Source: Oscillospiraceae bacterium (GTDB lineage Bacteria > Bacillota > Clostridia > Oscillospirales > Oscillospiraceae). Taken from it: a stretch of DNA of 64,000 nt. The stretch lies in the NCBI GenBank assembly GCA_902802045.1, contig CADCKQ010000005.1:62001-126000 (forward strand), written 5' to 3'. The notes under the pieces were generated by a model that worked only from the letters and a program-made list of their open reading frames with translations, was not told the DNA's origin and did not search any database. Each line of letters starts with the position of its first letter. Position 1 is the stretch's first letter. A program made the translations under genes and the position numbers. Of this stretch, positions 53,911 through 61,106 are shown piece after piece.

Positions 53911-55107
53911 ATGGAGTTGAACAGCACATACAATACTGTCTGCAGTCTGCTCGGGGCGGCATTATTCGGCAGAGTGCCGGAAATCGCAAACGAGACCGAC
54001 TGGAACGCCGTATACTCCGAAATGAAAGCGCAGACAGTTCAGGGACTTGCAGCAGGGATATTTCCGGAGCTTCCGATTCCGGAAGAGATTAAAAAAACAT
54101 GGCAAAAAGAAAGCCTTTATTTATTCGCAAAAGGAAATCGCCTGTGTTTTGCACAGGCGGAACTGACAGACCTGCTTGAAAAAGCCGGGGTCCCTTATGT
54201 GATACTAAAGGGGACATCTGCGGCCATGTATTATCCGGAACCTTTGCTGCGCGTCATGGGGGACGTAGATATCTTTGTGCCTGCGCAGTTTTTTGACGCG
54301 GCAGCTGAGCTGATGAATGAGAACGGCTATATGCAGCAAAGGAATGAAGAGGATAACAAACGCCATGTTGCCTACAAAAAACAAGGCATATTGTTTGAGC
54401 TTCATCATTCATTTGCTATGGTTAACAGTACTGAAGAAAAGCAATATTTAGACCGGCTTTTGGAAAACTGCTGTTTGCAGGGAAAAACCGAAACAGTTGA
54501 ACAAAACGGCCAGAGATTTCAGGCGCCGCCGGTTCTCGTCAACGGGATGGTTCTTTTGGAACATATCGCGCAGCATATGATCTCCGGGCTGGGGCTGAGG
54601 CAGATCGTCGATTGGATGATGTTTGCAGATAAGGTCCTTGATGATTCGGCCTGGCAGCTGTTTCGGGAAATGGCTGCTAACGCGGGGCTCGAGACTCTGG
54701 CAAGAACAGTTACCAGGATGTGCTGCATTTATTTCGGGCTGGAAGGGAACTTCAGCTGGTGTAACGACGCAGACCGGCACTTGTGTGATGAGCTTATGAG
54801 TTATCTGTTCGACAACGGAAATTTCGGGCGTAAACAGGGTCATGCTGGGCGTATTGCTACAGTAAGAACACACTACAAGACAACTGAAAATCTGTTTTCG
54901 ACGCTGCAGCGGACGGGAGAGCATAACTGGAAGCTGTATCAGAAATATCGCTTCCTGAAACCTTTCGCGGGGATATACCAGCTTTTTCGATATTCATGGC
55001 AGATGCTTACTGTTCCTAAAAAACTCGGGAGTATCATAAGCGGGAAAAACGAAGCGCAAAGACGGCAGAATATGATGGCCGGCCTTGGCATAACATGTGA
55101 TTATTGA
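53911..55107 (+). CDS. Nucleotidyltransferase family protein, paralog 2
   Basis: A 398-residue protein of the same family as the gene at 52216, with the same motif order: LKGTSAAMYYPEP (99-111) and RVMGDVDIFVP (114-124; D118 and D120 as metal ligands), VLLEHIAQHMISGLGLRQIVDWMMFA, and the RRQNMMAGLGI end. I chose the ATG 12 nt after GAGGAG; an upstream GTG would add 19 residues with no counterpart in paralog 1. The two differ at many residues, so duplication is old or one was acquired. The same 145-bp double-hairpin repeat follows. Confidence 0.85.
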   Translation: MELNSTYNTVCSLLGAALFGRVPEIANETDWNAVYSEMKAQTVQGLAAGIFPELPIPEEIKKTWQKESLYLFAKGNRLCFAQAELTDLLEKAGVPYVILKGTSAAMYYPEPLLRVMGDVDIFVPAQFFDAAAELMNENGYMQQRNEEDNKRHVAYKKQGILFELHHSFAMVNSTEEKQYLDRLLENCCLQGKTETVEQNGQRFQAPPVLVNGMVLLEHIAQHMISGLGLRQIVDWMMFADKVLDDSAWQLFREMAANAGLETLARTVTRMCCIYFGLEGNFSWCNDADRHLCDELMSYLFDNGNFGRKQGHAGRIATVRTHYKTTENLFSTLQRTGEHNWKLYQKYRFLKPFAGIYQLFRYSWQMLTVPKKLGSIISGKNEAQRRQNMMAGLGITCDY

Positions 55108-55152
55108 ATTGAAATAAAAGTCTACCTCAGGGGGCAGGGACTGACGGAGAAA

Positions 55153-55297
55153 TTCGAACGAAACAACCTTATATAAAAGGTTAGTTTCGTTCGTTTTTTG
55201 ACTGAAAGAAAAGCGAATATATATGTGCCTTTAGAAGGCGGCACATATATATTCGCTTGCTTTCCTTTCCCGCACAATTTCCGATTAAGGAATCAGG
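55153..55297 (+). repeat. 145-bp double-hairpin repeat, copy B
   Basis: Copy B: terminator (55155-55199, CGAACGAAAC / GTTTCGTTCG) plus the 18-bp hairpin (55212-55257). Its last bases overlap the stop codon of the leftward WYL gene (TCAGG), so copy B is bounded by that gene. Differences to copy A are mainly in the hairpin loops and the last 40 bp. Confidence 0.85.
55155..55199 (+). terminator. Terminator after paralog 2
   Basis: Same fold as in copy A, followed by TTTTTT. It stops rightward transcription before it runs antisense into the WYL gene. Confidence 0.85.
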
Positions 55298-56285
55298 TGT
55301 TGAGCTTTGAGAGGCGCCGTGTGAGGAACTCCTTATATCTCTCTGCTGCAGGCTCCGGGTCCCGGATCTCCATATTCTCGAACTGGAAGATCCATGCGTA
55401 AAAGGTCGGGGATTCCTCTATATCCACAACAGCTTCGAAGTTTCCTTTCTCGTCGATCCTGTATATTCTCGTCTCTTCCCCGAATTTGTCGAATACGGCG
55501 TTGATCTCCTTCTCCGTGAAACGGAGTATGACCTTGCAGGGCTCGCCTCCGTACATTTTGAACTGTGTTCTGAGATACACCGGAATGTCTGCCCTGTCGT
55601 ATATCGCGTCGGCGCTGATAAGCATCTCGGAGATCTCTATATTCTTCATCCTGTCCACCCTGTAGACGACTCTGGTCCCGCCTTTGGAGCTGTCGTGTGA
55701 TACGAGATAGCACTGATCCTCAACATAGGCTATGACTACAGGATCTGCCGTATATTTCTTTCCTCCGTGTCTCTCGACGAGCTTGCCGGTATAGTCTTTT
55801 CTGCAGTATCTGAAATGTATCTTTCTGCTTGAACGGATCGCGTCTTCTATTATGCCTATGTTATAAGTCGTTTTTATATCGTTTTTCTTTCTCGCTGCAA
55901 AAATGACGGACTCTTCCTCAAATATATCTCTTTTGCAGTAACCGGCGAAATCGGAAAGCTTCCTTGTAAGCTCGACCGTTGTTTTCCCGTCTATAAAAGA
56001 GGCTGCCTTGAGGGCATTGAATACAAGCTTTACCTCGGATCTGTCCAGAGGGCAGTTCTTTCTGTAATAGGCCTTCTCCTTTCCTTTGCGCTCGGTCCCG
56101 AGCTCGAAAATGTTTTCGTTTATCAGCTCGAGATCCTTTGCAAGGGTCTGCCTCGTAACGGTAAATCCGGCGTCGTCCAGCGCCAGCAAAAGCTCACTTG
56201 TCGAAAGGGAGTTGAGCTCGTCGGTGTTGTCGTTCAAGATCTCCGTAAGAGCGTAGAAATAAAGCTTGTCTGTCCGGTTCGTCAT
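55293..56285 (-). CDS. WYL-domain transcriptional regulator
   Basis: A 330-residue regulator on the minus strand. Residues 1-80 hold a winged helix-turn-helix-like region (LSTSELLLALDDAGFTVTRQTLAKDLE), about 140-230 the WYL domain (YTADPVVIAYVEDQCYLVSHD, VYRVDRMKNIEI) and 230-325 the WCX-like tail. WYL regulators often bind nucleic-acid signals and control phage-defence or replication genes. It is divergent from the primase-helicase gene, with a perfect palindrome just downstream of its own -10 box, which points to autorepression and joint control. No RBS of strength is seen. Confidence 0.92.
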   Translation of the reverse strand: MTNRTDKLYFYALTEILNDNTDELNSLSTSELLLALDDAGFTVTRQTLAKDLELINENIFELGTERKGKEKAYYRKNCPLDRSEVKLVFNALKAASFIDGKTTVELTRKLSDFAGYCKRDIFEEESVIFAARKKNDIKTTYNIGIIEDAIRSSRKIHFRYCRKDYTGKLVERHGGKKYTADPVVIAYVEDQCYLVSHDSSKGGTRVVYRVDRMKNIEISEMLISADAIYDRADIPVYLRTQFKMYGGEPCKVILRFTEKEINAVFDKFGEETRIYRIDEKGNFEAVVDIEESPTFYAWIFQFENMEIRDPEPAAERYKEFLTRRLSKLNT

Positions 56286-56318
56286 ATTGCAAGCGCCTCA
56301 GTATCAATAAAAACACAA

Positions 56319-56346
56319 TTTGCTGTTAACGTACTTTAACAGCAAA
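56319..56346. promoter_or_regulatory. Perfect 11-bp inverted repeat, candidate WYL operator
   Basis: TTTGCTGTTAA, 6-nt gap, TTAACAGCAAA. It directly follows the -10 box of the WYL promoter, covering the expected transcript start, and lies in the 121-bp divergent gap. Its position suits repression of the WYL gene and of the primase-helicase gene. Confidence 0.75.
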
Positions 56347-56375
56347 ATCTTAGCATATTGATTGGGTGTTGTAAA
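56347..56375 (-). promoter_or_regulatory. Promoter of the WYL gene
   Basis: On the minus strand TTTACA, 17 bp, TAAGAT. No equally good rightward promoter is seen for the divergent gene. Confidence 0.7.
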
Positions 56376-56406
56376 TATGATTAAATCGCGGCTGAGGTGA
56401 TTACAA

Positions 56407-58506
56407 TTGGAAAACGGAAACAATGTACTCGATGCCCTGGAATTCGCGCCGGGAGAGGAATACGAATACGAAGACTGGCTGAAGATCGGCATGGCGCTGA
56501 AGCATGAAGGATATGATTTCGACGTATGGGATAACTGGAGCAGAAACGACCCGAAATACAGCAGGGAAGATAATCTGTACAAGTGGAATTCGTTCGGAGA
56601 GGTAGCAAATCCCGTCGGAGCCGGAACGATCATCAATCTTGCGAAAGAACACGGCTTTGTCCCGAAGGCAAAACAGGAAAGCAGCCCGAAAACGGAAAAA
56701 GCAGCCTCTGTTTCTCAGAAGCCTGCTCCACCATCTCCGGATGTAAGCCTGGGCGCTCAGTTAAAAAAGCTGGCGGAAAAGATCGTTTATGTGCAGGAGG
56801 CTGCAGTCGACCCCGACCCCTGGGGAGAAAAGAGAATAGATTTCACTTATGACCAAAATGTACATGACGGGGCAGCTGAAATGGCCGCCTTTATCCAGGC
56901 GCTGTTCAAGCCCGATGATCTTGTTAACTTCGTTACTTCTGACGTTAAGAGAGACGCAAGCGGAAAACTCTGCCCCATGTCCGGAGAGACCAGAAAAGCC
57001 GGAGAACTTGTGGCGGATATTCTCGAACACAGGGACGATCCGAAGGAAGCTGTCGGAGCCTGGGATGAGGAGGCCGGAGCCTGGATACGCATGAATCCCA
57101 CAGACGGGAACGGCGTGGCCGACGCAAATATTACGGATTTCAGATACGCGCTCGTCGAATTCGACCACCTGCCCATACTCACCCAGATCAAGGTCCTGGA
57201 AAAGCTCGATCTTCCCACTGCAGCAGTAGTCTACAGCGGAGGGAAGAGCATACACTCCGTTATAAGGATAGACGCAAAAAACGCGAAGGAGTATGCCGAG
57301 AGAGTAAACTTCCTGTACAGCTATCTGGATTCCCGGGGTTACGGCCCGGATAAGGCCAACAAGAATCCCTCAAGGCTCACAAGGCTTCCCGGCGTCACAA
57401 GAAACGGCAGATACCAGAGGCTGATGATGACAAATGTCGGGCCGAATTCCTGGTATCAGTGGATATCCATACTTGAAGAGACCTCGGACGGACTTCCGGA
57501 GATGGATACCCTTTCAAAAGAGCTGATAACAAACAATCCCCCGCTTGCACCGGAAGTTATAGAAGGAGTGCTCAGAAAAGGACATAAGATGATCCTCTCC
57601 GGACCTTCAAAGGCGGGAAAGAGCTTTCTTCTGATAGAGCTTGCGGTTGCGATAGCCGAAGGAAAGAAATGGCTCGGTTTCAACTGCACAAGGGGGAGCG
57701 TTCTCTATATCAACCTTGAGATAGACAGGCCGAGCTTCATAGAGAGGGTGAAGCTCATATATGAGGAGATGAATTATCCGCTCGATCACCCGGATAATCT
57801 CACAGTGTGGACCCTGAGAGGAAAATCCATGCCTCTGGATCAGCTCGTCCCGTATATTATCAGAAGATGCTGCAAGAGGCATTTTGACGTCATTATAATT
57901 GATCCGATATACAAAGTGCTCACGGGCGACGAGAACAGCGCCTCGGATATGGGATATTTCTGCAACCAGTTCGACATGCTCTGCAGCGATCTGGGAGTTT
58001 CGGTCATATACTGCCACCACCATCCGAAGGGCGATATGGATCAGAGGTCCGTTCAGGACAGGGCTTCGGGCTCCGGAGTCTTCGCGAGAGACCCTGACGC
58101 GCAGCTGGATCTCACGCCGCTGGATATCTCAAATGTAAAGTATGACACGGATACGGCTTATCTTATGGCATGTACGGCCTGGAAAATGGAATCCGTATTG
58201 AGGGAATTTGCTTCTTTCGCCCCAATAAAGCTCTGGTTTGCATACCCGATCCATATAGCAGACAGCGATGTCGGCAACCTGCTTCTGGGAGCAAAAGCAA
58301 AGAAGCCGGGCGGAAAACAGAAGGGCAGCGGGCTCAACCAAGAGACGATAGATACCGCCTTCGAAAGTCTGGCGTCTCAGGGAGAAGTCAGGCTGGACGA
58401 TCTGGTCGCCAAGCTCGGTATGTCGGAACAGCATGTGAGAAGGACGATAAAAAGCCGGTGCGGAGATTCGTACCTTGTGAAGAACGGCGTCGTTTCGAGA
58501 GTTTAA
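56407..58506 (+). CDS. Primase-helicase-like replication protein (PriCT, primase-polymerase-like, AAA ATPase)
   Basis: A 699-residue protein with TTG start after TGAGGTG. Residues 15-85 resemble a PriCT-2 domain (EDWLKIGMALKHEG, GAGTIINLAKEHGF). Residues about 200-345 look like an archaeo-eukaryotic primase-polymerase core: EFD (251-253), SGGKSIH (277-283) and the NPSRLTRLPG stretch. About 385-615 is a RepA/RecA-type ATPase with Walker A GPSKAGKSF (399-407), Walker B DVIIIDPIY and the YCHHHPKG motif. The last 60 residues form a winged-helix-like domain (LDDLVAKLGMSEQHVRR). Such proteins replicate plasmids and phages. Here it stands alone beside a WYL regulator, with no integrase, capsid or terminase in view. 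Confidence 0.8.
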   Translation: MENGNNVLDALEFAPGEEYEYEDWLKIGMALKHEGYDFDVWDNWSRNDPKYSREDNLYKWNSFGEVANPVGAGTIINLAKEHGFVPKAKQESSPKTEKAASVSQKPAPPSPDVSLGAQLKKLAEKIVYVQEAAVDPDPWGEKRIDFTYDQNVHDGAAEMAAFIQALFKPDDLVNFVTSDVKRDASGKLCPMSGETRKAGELVADILEHRDDPKEAVGAWDEEAGAWIRMNPTDGNGVADANITDFRYALVEFDHLPILTQIKVLEKLDLPTAAVVYSGGKSIHSVIRIDAKNAKEYAERVNFLYSYLDSRGYGPDKANKNPSRLTRLPGVTRNGRYQRLMMTNVGPNSWYQWISILEETSDGLPEMDTLSKELITNNPPLAPEVIEGVLRKGHKMILSGPSKAGKSFLLIELAVAIAEGKKWLGFNCTRGSVLYINLEIDRPSFIERVKLIYEEMNYPLDHPDNLTVWTLRGKSMPLDQLVPYIIRRCCKRHFDVIIIDPIYKVLTGDENSASDMGYFCNQFDMLCSDLGVSVIYCHHHPKGDMDQRSVQDRASGSGVFARDPDAQLDLTPLDISNVKYDTDTAYLMACTAWKMESVLREFASFAPIKLWFAYPIHIADSDVGNLLLGAKAKKPGGKQKGSGLNQETIDTAFESLASQGEVRLDDLVAKLGMSEQHVRRTIKSRCGDSYLVKNGVVSRV

Positions 58507-58583
58507 TTAACATAATTTGGTTGACTATAATTTGCTGATAATCAGTGATCCGGCAGGCTGCTTTTTGTTTAAAACTTTTTGCT

Positions 58584-58636
58584 TTTCTCCTAAAGCCTTG
58601 ATTCTTCGCCTAAAATGCTGTAATATTTAGGAGAAA
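58584..58636 (+). promoter_or_regulatory. Three-site candidate operator for the Fic gene
   Basis: TTTCTCCTAAA (58584-58594) and its perfect inverted copy TTTAGGAGAAA (58626-58636) flank a promoter, and a partial direct copy TTCGCCTAAAA lies between them, about 20 bp after the first. The right arm overlaps the -10/start region. It resembles an autoregulated toxin or regulator promoter. Confidence 0.7.
58598..58626 (+). promoter_or_regulatory. Promoter of the Fic gene
   Basis: TTGATT, 17 bp, TAATAT, framed by the inverted repeat. Confidence 0.65.
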
Positions 58637-58661
58637 CAATCCGGCGTAGGAGGATGACATC

Positions 58662-59762
58662 ATGAAAATGTTTGACTATTCAAAATATAAAGAATTCAAA
58701 TGGGATAATGAGATTTTGAATTATCTGTCTCAGATTCATGAATTTAAAGGAATGCAGGAGCTTTTTTCGAGGCAGAAGCCGGTGGAACTGGGGAGGCTTG
58801 TTGAAGTAGCTAAGGTTCAATCTGTCGAATCTTCCAACAGAATTGAAGGAATCGTTACAACGAGCTCCCGTATCGGCCAGATCGTTCATGAGAAAACAAC
58901 ACCCAGAAACAGAGATGAAAAGGAAATCGCCGGATATCGTGATGTTTTGAATACAGTCCATGAGAGCCATAACTATATTCCTGTGAGCGGAAACATCATC
59001 TTACAACTACATAGGGATCTGATGAAATATTCGGATTCCGGATCAGGCGGAACATATAAAGTCACCCAGAATTATCTGAAGGAAACGAGAGCGGATGGGA
59101 CTGAATTTATTCGGTTCACACCTGTTCAGCCGTATGAGACGGCCCCGTGTATTGATTCGATCTGCGAAAACTATAGAAAGTCGATCGAAGACGGATCGGT
59201 CGATCCCTTGCTGATCATTTCTGTGTTTATCCGTGACTTCTTATGCATCCATCCGTTTAATGACGGAAACGGACGGATGAGCAGACTATTAACATTGTTG
59301 CTGCTTTATCGCAGCGGTTATGAGGTCGGGAAATACATTAGTATTGAGATGCATATCGAGAAGACCAAAAGTGTTTACTACGATGCTCTGGAAGAGGCTT
59401 CCCGCAACTGGCATGAGGGTGAAGACGACCCAACGCCTTTCATTAAATATATGCTGGGCGTTATTCTTGCGTGCTACAGAGAATTTGAAGAAAGGGTCAG
59501 TATTATCAGTGAGACAACAGTGATTACAACTACAAAGGGAGGAAAAGTCAGATCCGTGAGCGTTAAAAGCAGTGCATATGATATTGTCAAAGCTGCTGCA
59601 GACACTAAGATCGGGAAATTTACAAAGCGGGAAATTGCGAACATGTGTCCGAGCATAAGTGAGAAATCAGTCGAGCTTGCTTTGAAAAAGCTGCAGGATG
59701 AAGGATATGTTGAGAAGCATGGCTCCGGCCGAAATACCTATTATGCCAAGGCTTACTCCTAA
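58662..59762 (+). CDS. Fic family protein with C-terminal winged helix
   Basis: A 366-residue Fic enzyme that would transfer AMP from ATP to a protein hydroxyl. The core motif is HPFNDGNGRMSR (197-208) with catalytic H197. S58-N-R-I-E62-G63 fits the inhibitory helix motif (S/T)xxxE(G/N) placed N-terminally, so activity is self-restrained in class II fashion. The last 60 residues form a winged helix (FTKREIANMCPSISEKSVELALKKLQDEGYVEK), so it may bind its own promoter, where an inverted repeat is seen. The ATG follows AGGAGG with 8-nt spacing. Target protein is unknown. Confidence 0.93.
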   Translation: MKMFDYSKYKEFKWDNEILNYLSQIHEFKGMQELFSRQKPVELGRLVEVAKVQSVESSNRIEGIVTTSSRIGQIVHEKTTPRNRDEKEIAGYRDVLNTVHESHNYIPVSGNIILQLHRDLMKYSDSGSGGTYKVTQNYLKETRADGTEFIRFTPVQPYETAPCIDSICENYRKSIEDGSVDPLLIISVFIRDFLCIHPFNDGNGRMSRLLTLLLLYRSGYEVGKYISIEMHIEKTKSVYYDALEEASRNWHEGEDDPTPFIKYMLGVILACYREFEERVSIISETTVITTTKGGKVRSVSVKSSAYDIVKAAADTKIGKFTKREIANMCPSISEKSVELALKKLQDEGYVEKHGSGRNTYYAKAYS

Positions 59763-59813
59763 AAAGAAAAAAGATATAAGACAATACCCCCTCAAACTCC
59801 CCGGAGGGGAGGT

Positions 59814-59841
59814 TTGACATTTAATATAAATACACTATAAT
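59814..59841 (+). promoter_or_regulatory. Promoter of the LCP gene (cassette B)
   Basis: Consensus TTGACA, 16 bp, TATAAT. The box and spacer resemble those at 52159 (TTGACATTTA...ACAC). Confidence 0.8.
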
Positions 59842-59854
59842 TGACAAACTGAGG

Positions 59855-59903
59855 GAATTCGGAATTAAGAATTAAGAATTAGGAATTAGGAATATAGAAT
59901 GGG
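59855..59903 (+). repeat. Heptamer repeat array 3, running into the LCP start codon
   Basis: Seven 7-bp units in register: GAATTCG, GAATTAA twice, GAATTAG twice, GAATATA, GAATGGG. The last contains the start ATG at 59899, and a unit junction (TAGGAA) supplies the RBS. Such arrays can gain or lose units by slippage. Confidence 0.75.
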
Positions 59904-60945
59904 CAAAGCGGGAAAGACAATACTGATTATTATTATAATACTTGCTGTTCTGGCGGCGGGCGCGTTTGCCGTGTTCAACGGAGTCTTCTCGAAGATGGGA
60001 AAGAGCGCAGATCTGAGCTACGGAGCAGACAGTCCGGAATCAGCCGAAGCGCTGGAAAAAGCCGAGGCGGAGCGCAAGGAGGAGATGGAGAGCCTCAGCG
60101 AAGAGGAGAAACAGGCGCTCAAGGACGCCTCGGATCCGGAGACGCTTTCTCACAACGGAGTCTATGAAAACGAGGGTATAAAGAACATTCTTCTCATCGG
60201 AAGGGACACCAGGAATGAGGACGTCGCCGGAGCGAGCTCGGATGTCATTATTCTGCTCTCGCTGGATGATATAAATGAAAGAATCATTCTGACATCTTTC
60301 ATGAGGGATACATACCTGACTCTGCCGGGAGAAGACGAGCCCTCGAAGCTATACACTGCTGTAATTAAGGGCGGCCCTGCGTATCTGGAGGAGACTCTCG
60401 AGACCTATTTCGGAGCGAAGATAGAAAACTACGCGATGGTCAATTTCACCTGCTTTGAAGAGATAGTAGATGCTCTGGGAGGGATCGACCTCAAGCTCTC
60501 GGACAGCGAGTGCTTCAGGGCGGGAGTTACATATGAGGATCTGATCGATGCCGAAAACGGCATTTACCACGTCAACGGCAGGCAGGCTCTCAAATACTGC
60601 AGAAACAGATCTTCAACTCCGGGAGCCGATTACGACAGAACGCAGAGACAGAGGATCGTTCTGAAGACGATATGGAATAAAGTAAGGGAGATGCCTGTCA
60701 CGAAGCAGACGGCTGTCGCTACAAAGGCTCTCGAGTACGTTACGACGGACCTTTCAAGGAGCGAATGCCTGGCGCTGGTCGCAAAGCTGCCTCAGATCAA
60801 GGATTATGAGTTTATCTCCCAGAGAATACCGATAGACGGGACCTCGGTCGCCTACAACCCGGACCCGAAATTCAGCATAGTCAGCATGGAGTTTCCCCCG
60901 AACAGAGCCTTTCTGCTCGACAGCCTGTACGGAATTGAAGAATGA
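59899..60945 (+). CDS. LCP (LytR-CpsA-Psr) family wall-polymer ligase
   Basis: A 348-residue membrane-anchored phosphotransferase that links lipid-carried glycopolymers to peptidoglycan. Residues 7-27 are the anchor, about 40-90 an acidic coiled coil rich in Glu/Ala, and 90-330 the LCP domain: IGRDTR, SDVIILLSLDD, FMRDTYLTLPG and the NRSSTPGADYDRTQRQR motif near 235 are typical. It closes the polysaccharide locus and would attach the polymer made there. The start is placed at the ATG after the heptamer array; an in-frame start inside is less likely. Confidence 0.92.
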   Translation: MGKAGKTILIIIIILAVLAAGAFAVFNGVFSKMGKSADLSYGADSPESAEALEKAEAERKEEMESLSEEEKQALKDASDPETLSHNGVYENEGIKNILLIGRDTRNEDVAGASSDVIILLSLDDINERIILTSFMRDTYLTLPGEDEPSKLYTAVIKGGPAYLEETLETYFGAKIENYAMVNFTCFEEIVDALGGIDLKLSDSECFRAGVTYEDLIDAENGIYHVNGRQALKYCRNRSSTPGADYDRTQRQRIVLKTIWNKVREMPVTKQTAVATKALEYVTTDLSRSECLALVAKLPQIKDYEFISQRIPIDGTSVAYNPDPKFSIVSMEFPPNRAFLLDSLYGIEE

Positions 60946-60957
60946 ATTAAGAATCAG
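60944..60957 (+). repeat. Heptamer pair GAATTAA-GAATCAG
   Basis: Two heptamer units beginning at the last bases of the LCP gene, matching the arrays at 53445 and 59855. Confidence 0.5.
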
Positions 60958-60968
60958 GAAAAATAAAG

Positions 60969-61004
60969 CCCCGGAGCCGTGATGGTTTCCGGGGGTTTTT
61001 GTTG
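60969..61004 (+). terminator. Terminator after the LCP gene
   Basis: CCCCGGA pairs with TCCGGGG around a 12-nt loop, followed by GTTTTTGTT. Confidence 0.75.
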
Positions 61005-61014
61005 GGGTAAAATA

Positions 61015-61042
61015 TTGAAAAAAACAGTTTTGCGTGTAAAAT
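61015..61042 (+). promoter_or_regulatory. Promoter of the metallophosphoesterase gene
   Basis: TTGAAA, 16 bp, TAAAAT, 64 bp before the start at 61107. Confidence 0.65.
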
Positions 61043-61106
61043 ATTAAAATGGGAAAGAATACAGACAGTTTTATCCCTGTCGGCAAGCGAAAGGATAGAT
61101 AATGAT

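Noticed and set aside
53535..55257. CRISPR-like reading of the two AT-rich hairpins
   Set aside because: There are only two copies 1.7 kb apart with a gene between, so there is no array of repeats and spacers.
55293..59762. Integrated prophage or conjugative element
   Set aside because: Only one replication-type gene, a regulator and a Fic gene are present; no integrase, structural, relaxase or clear attachment repeats were found, so only a remnant or small unit can be proposed.
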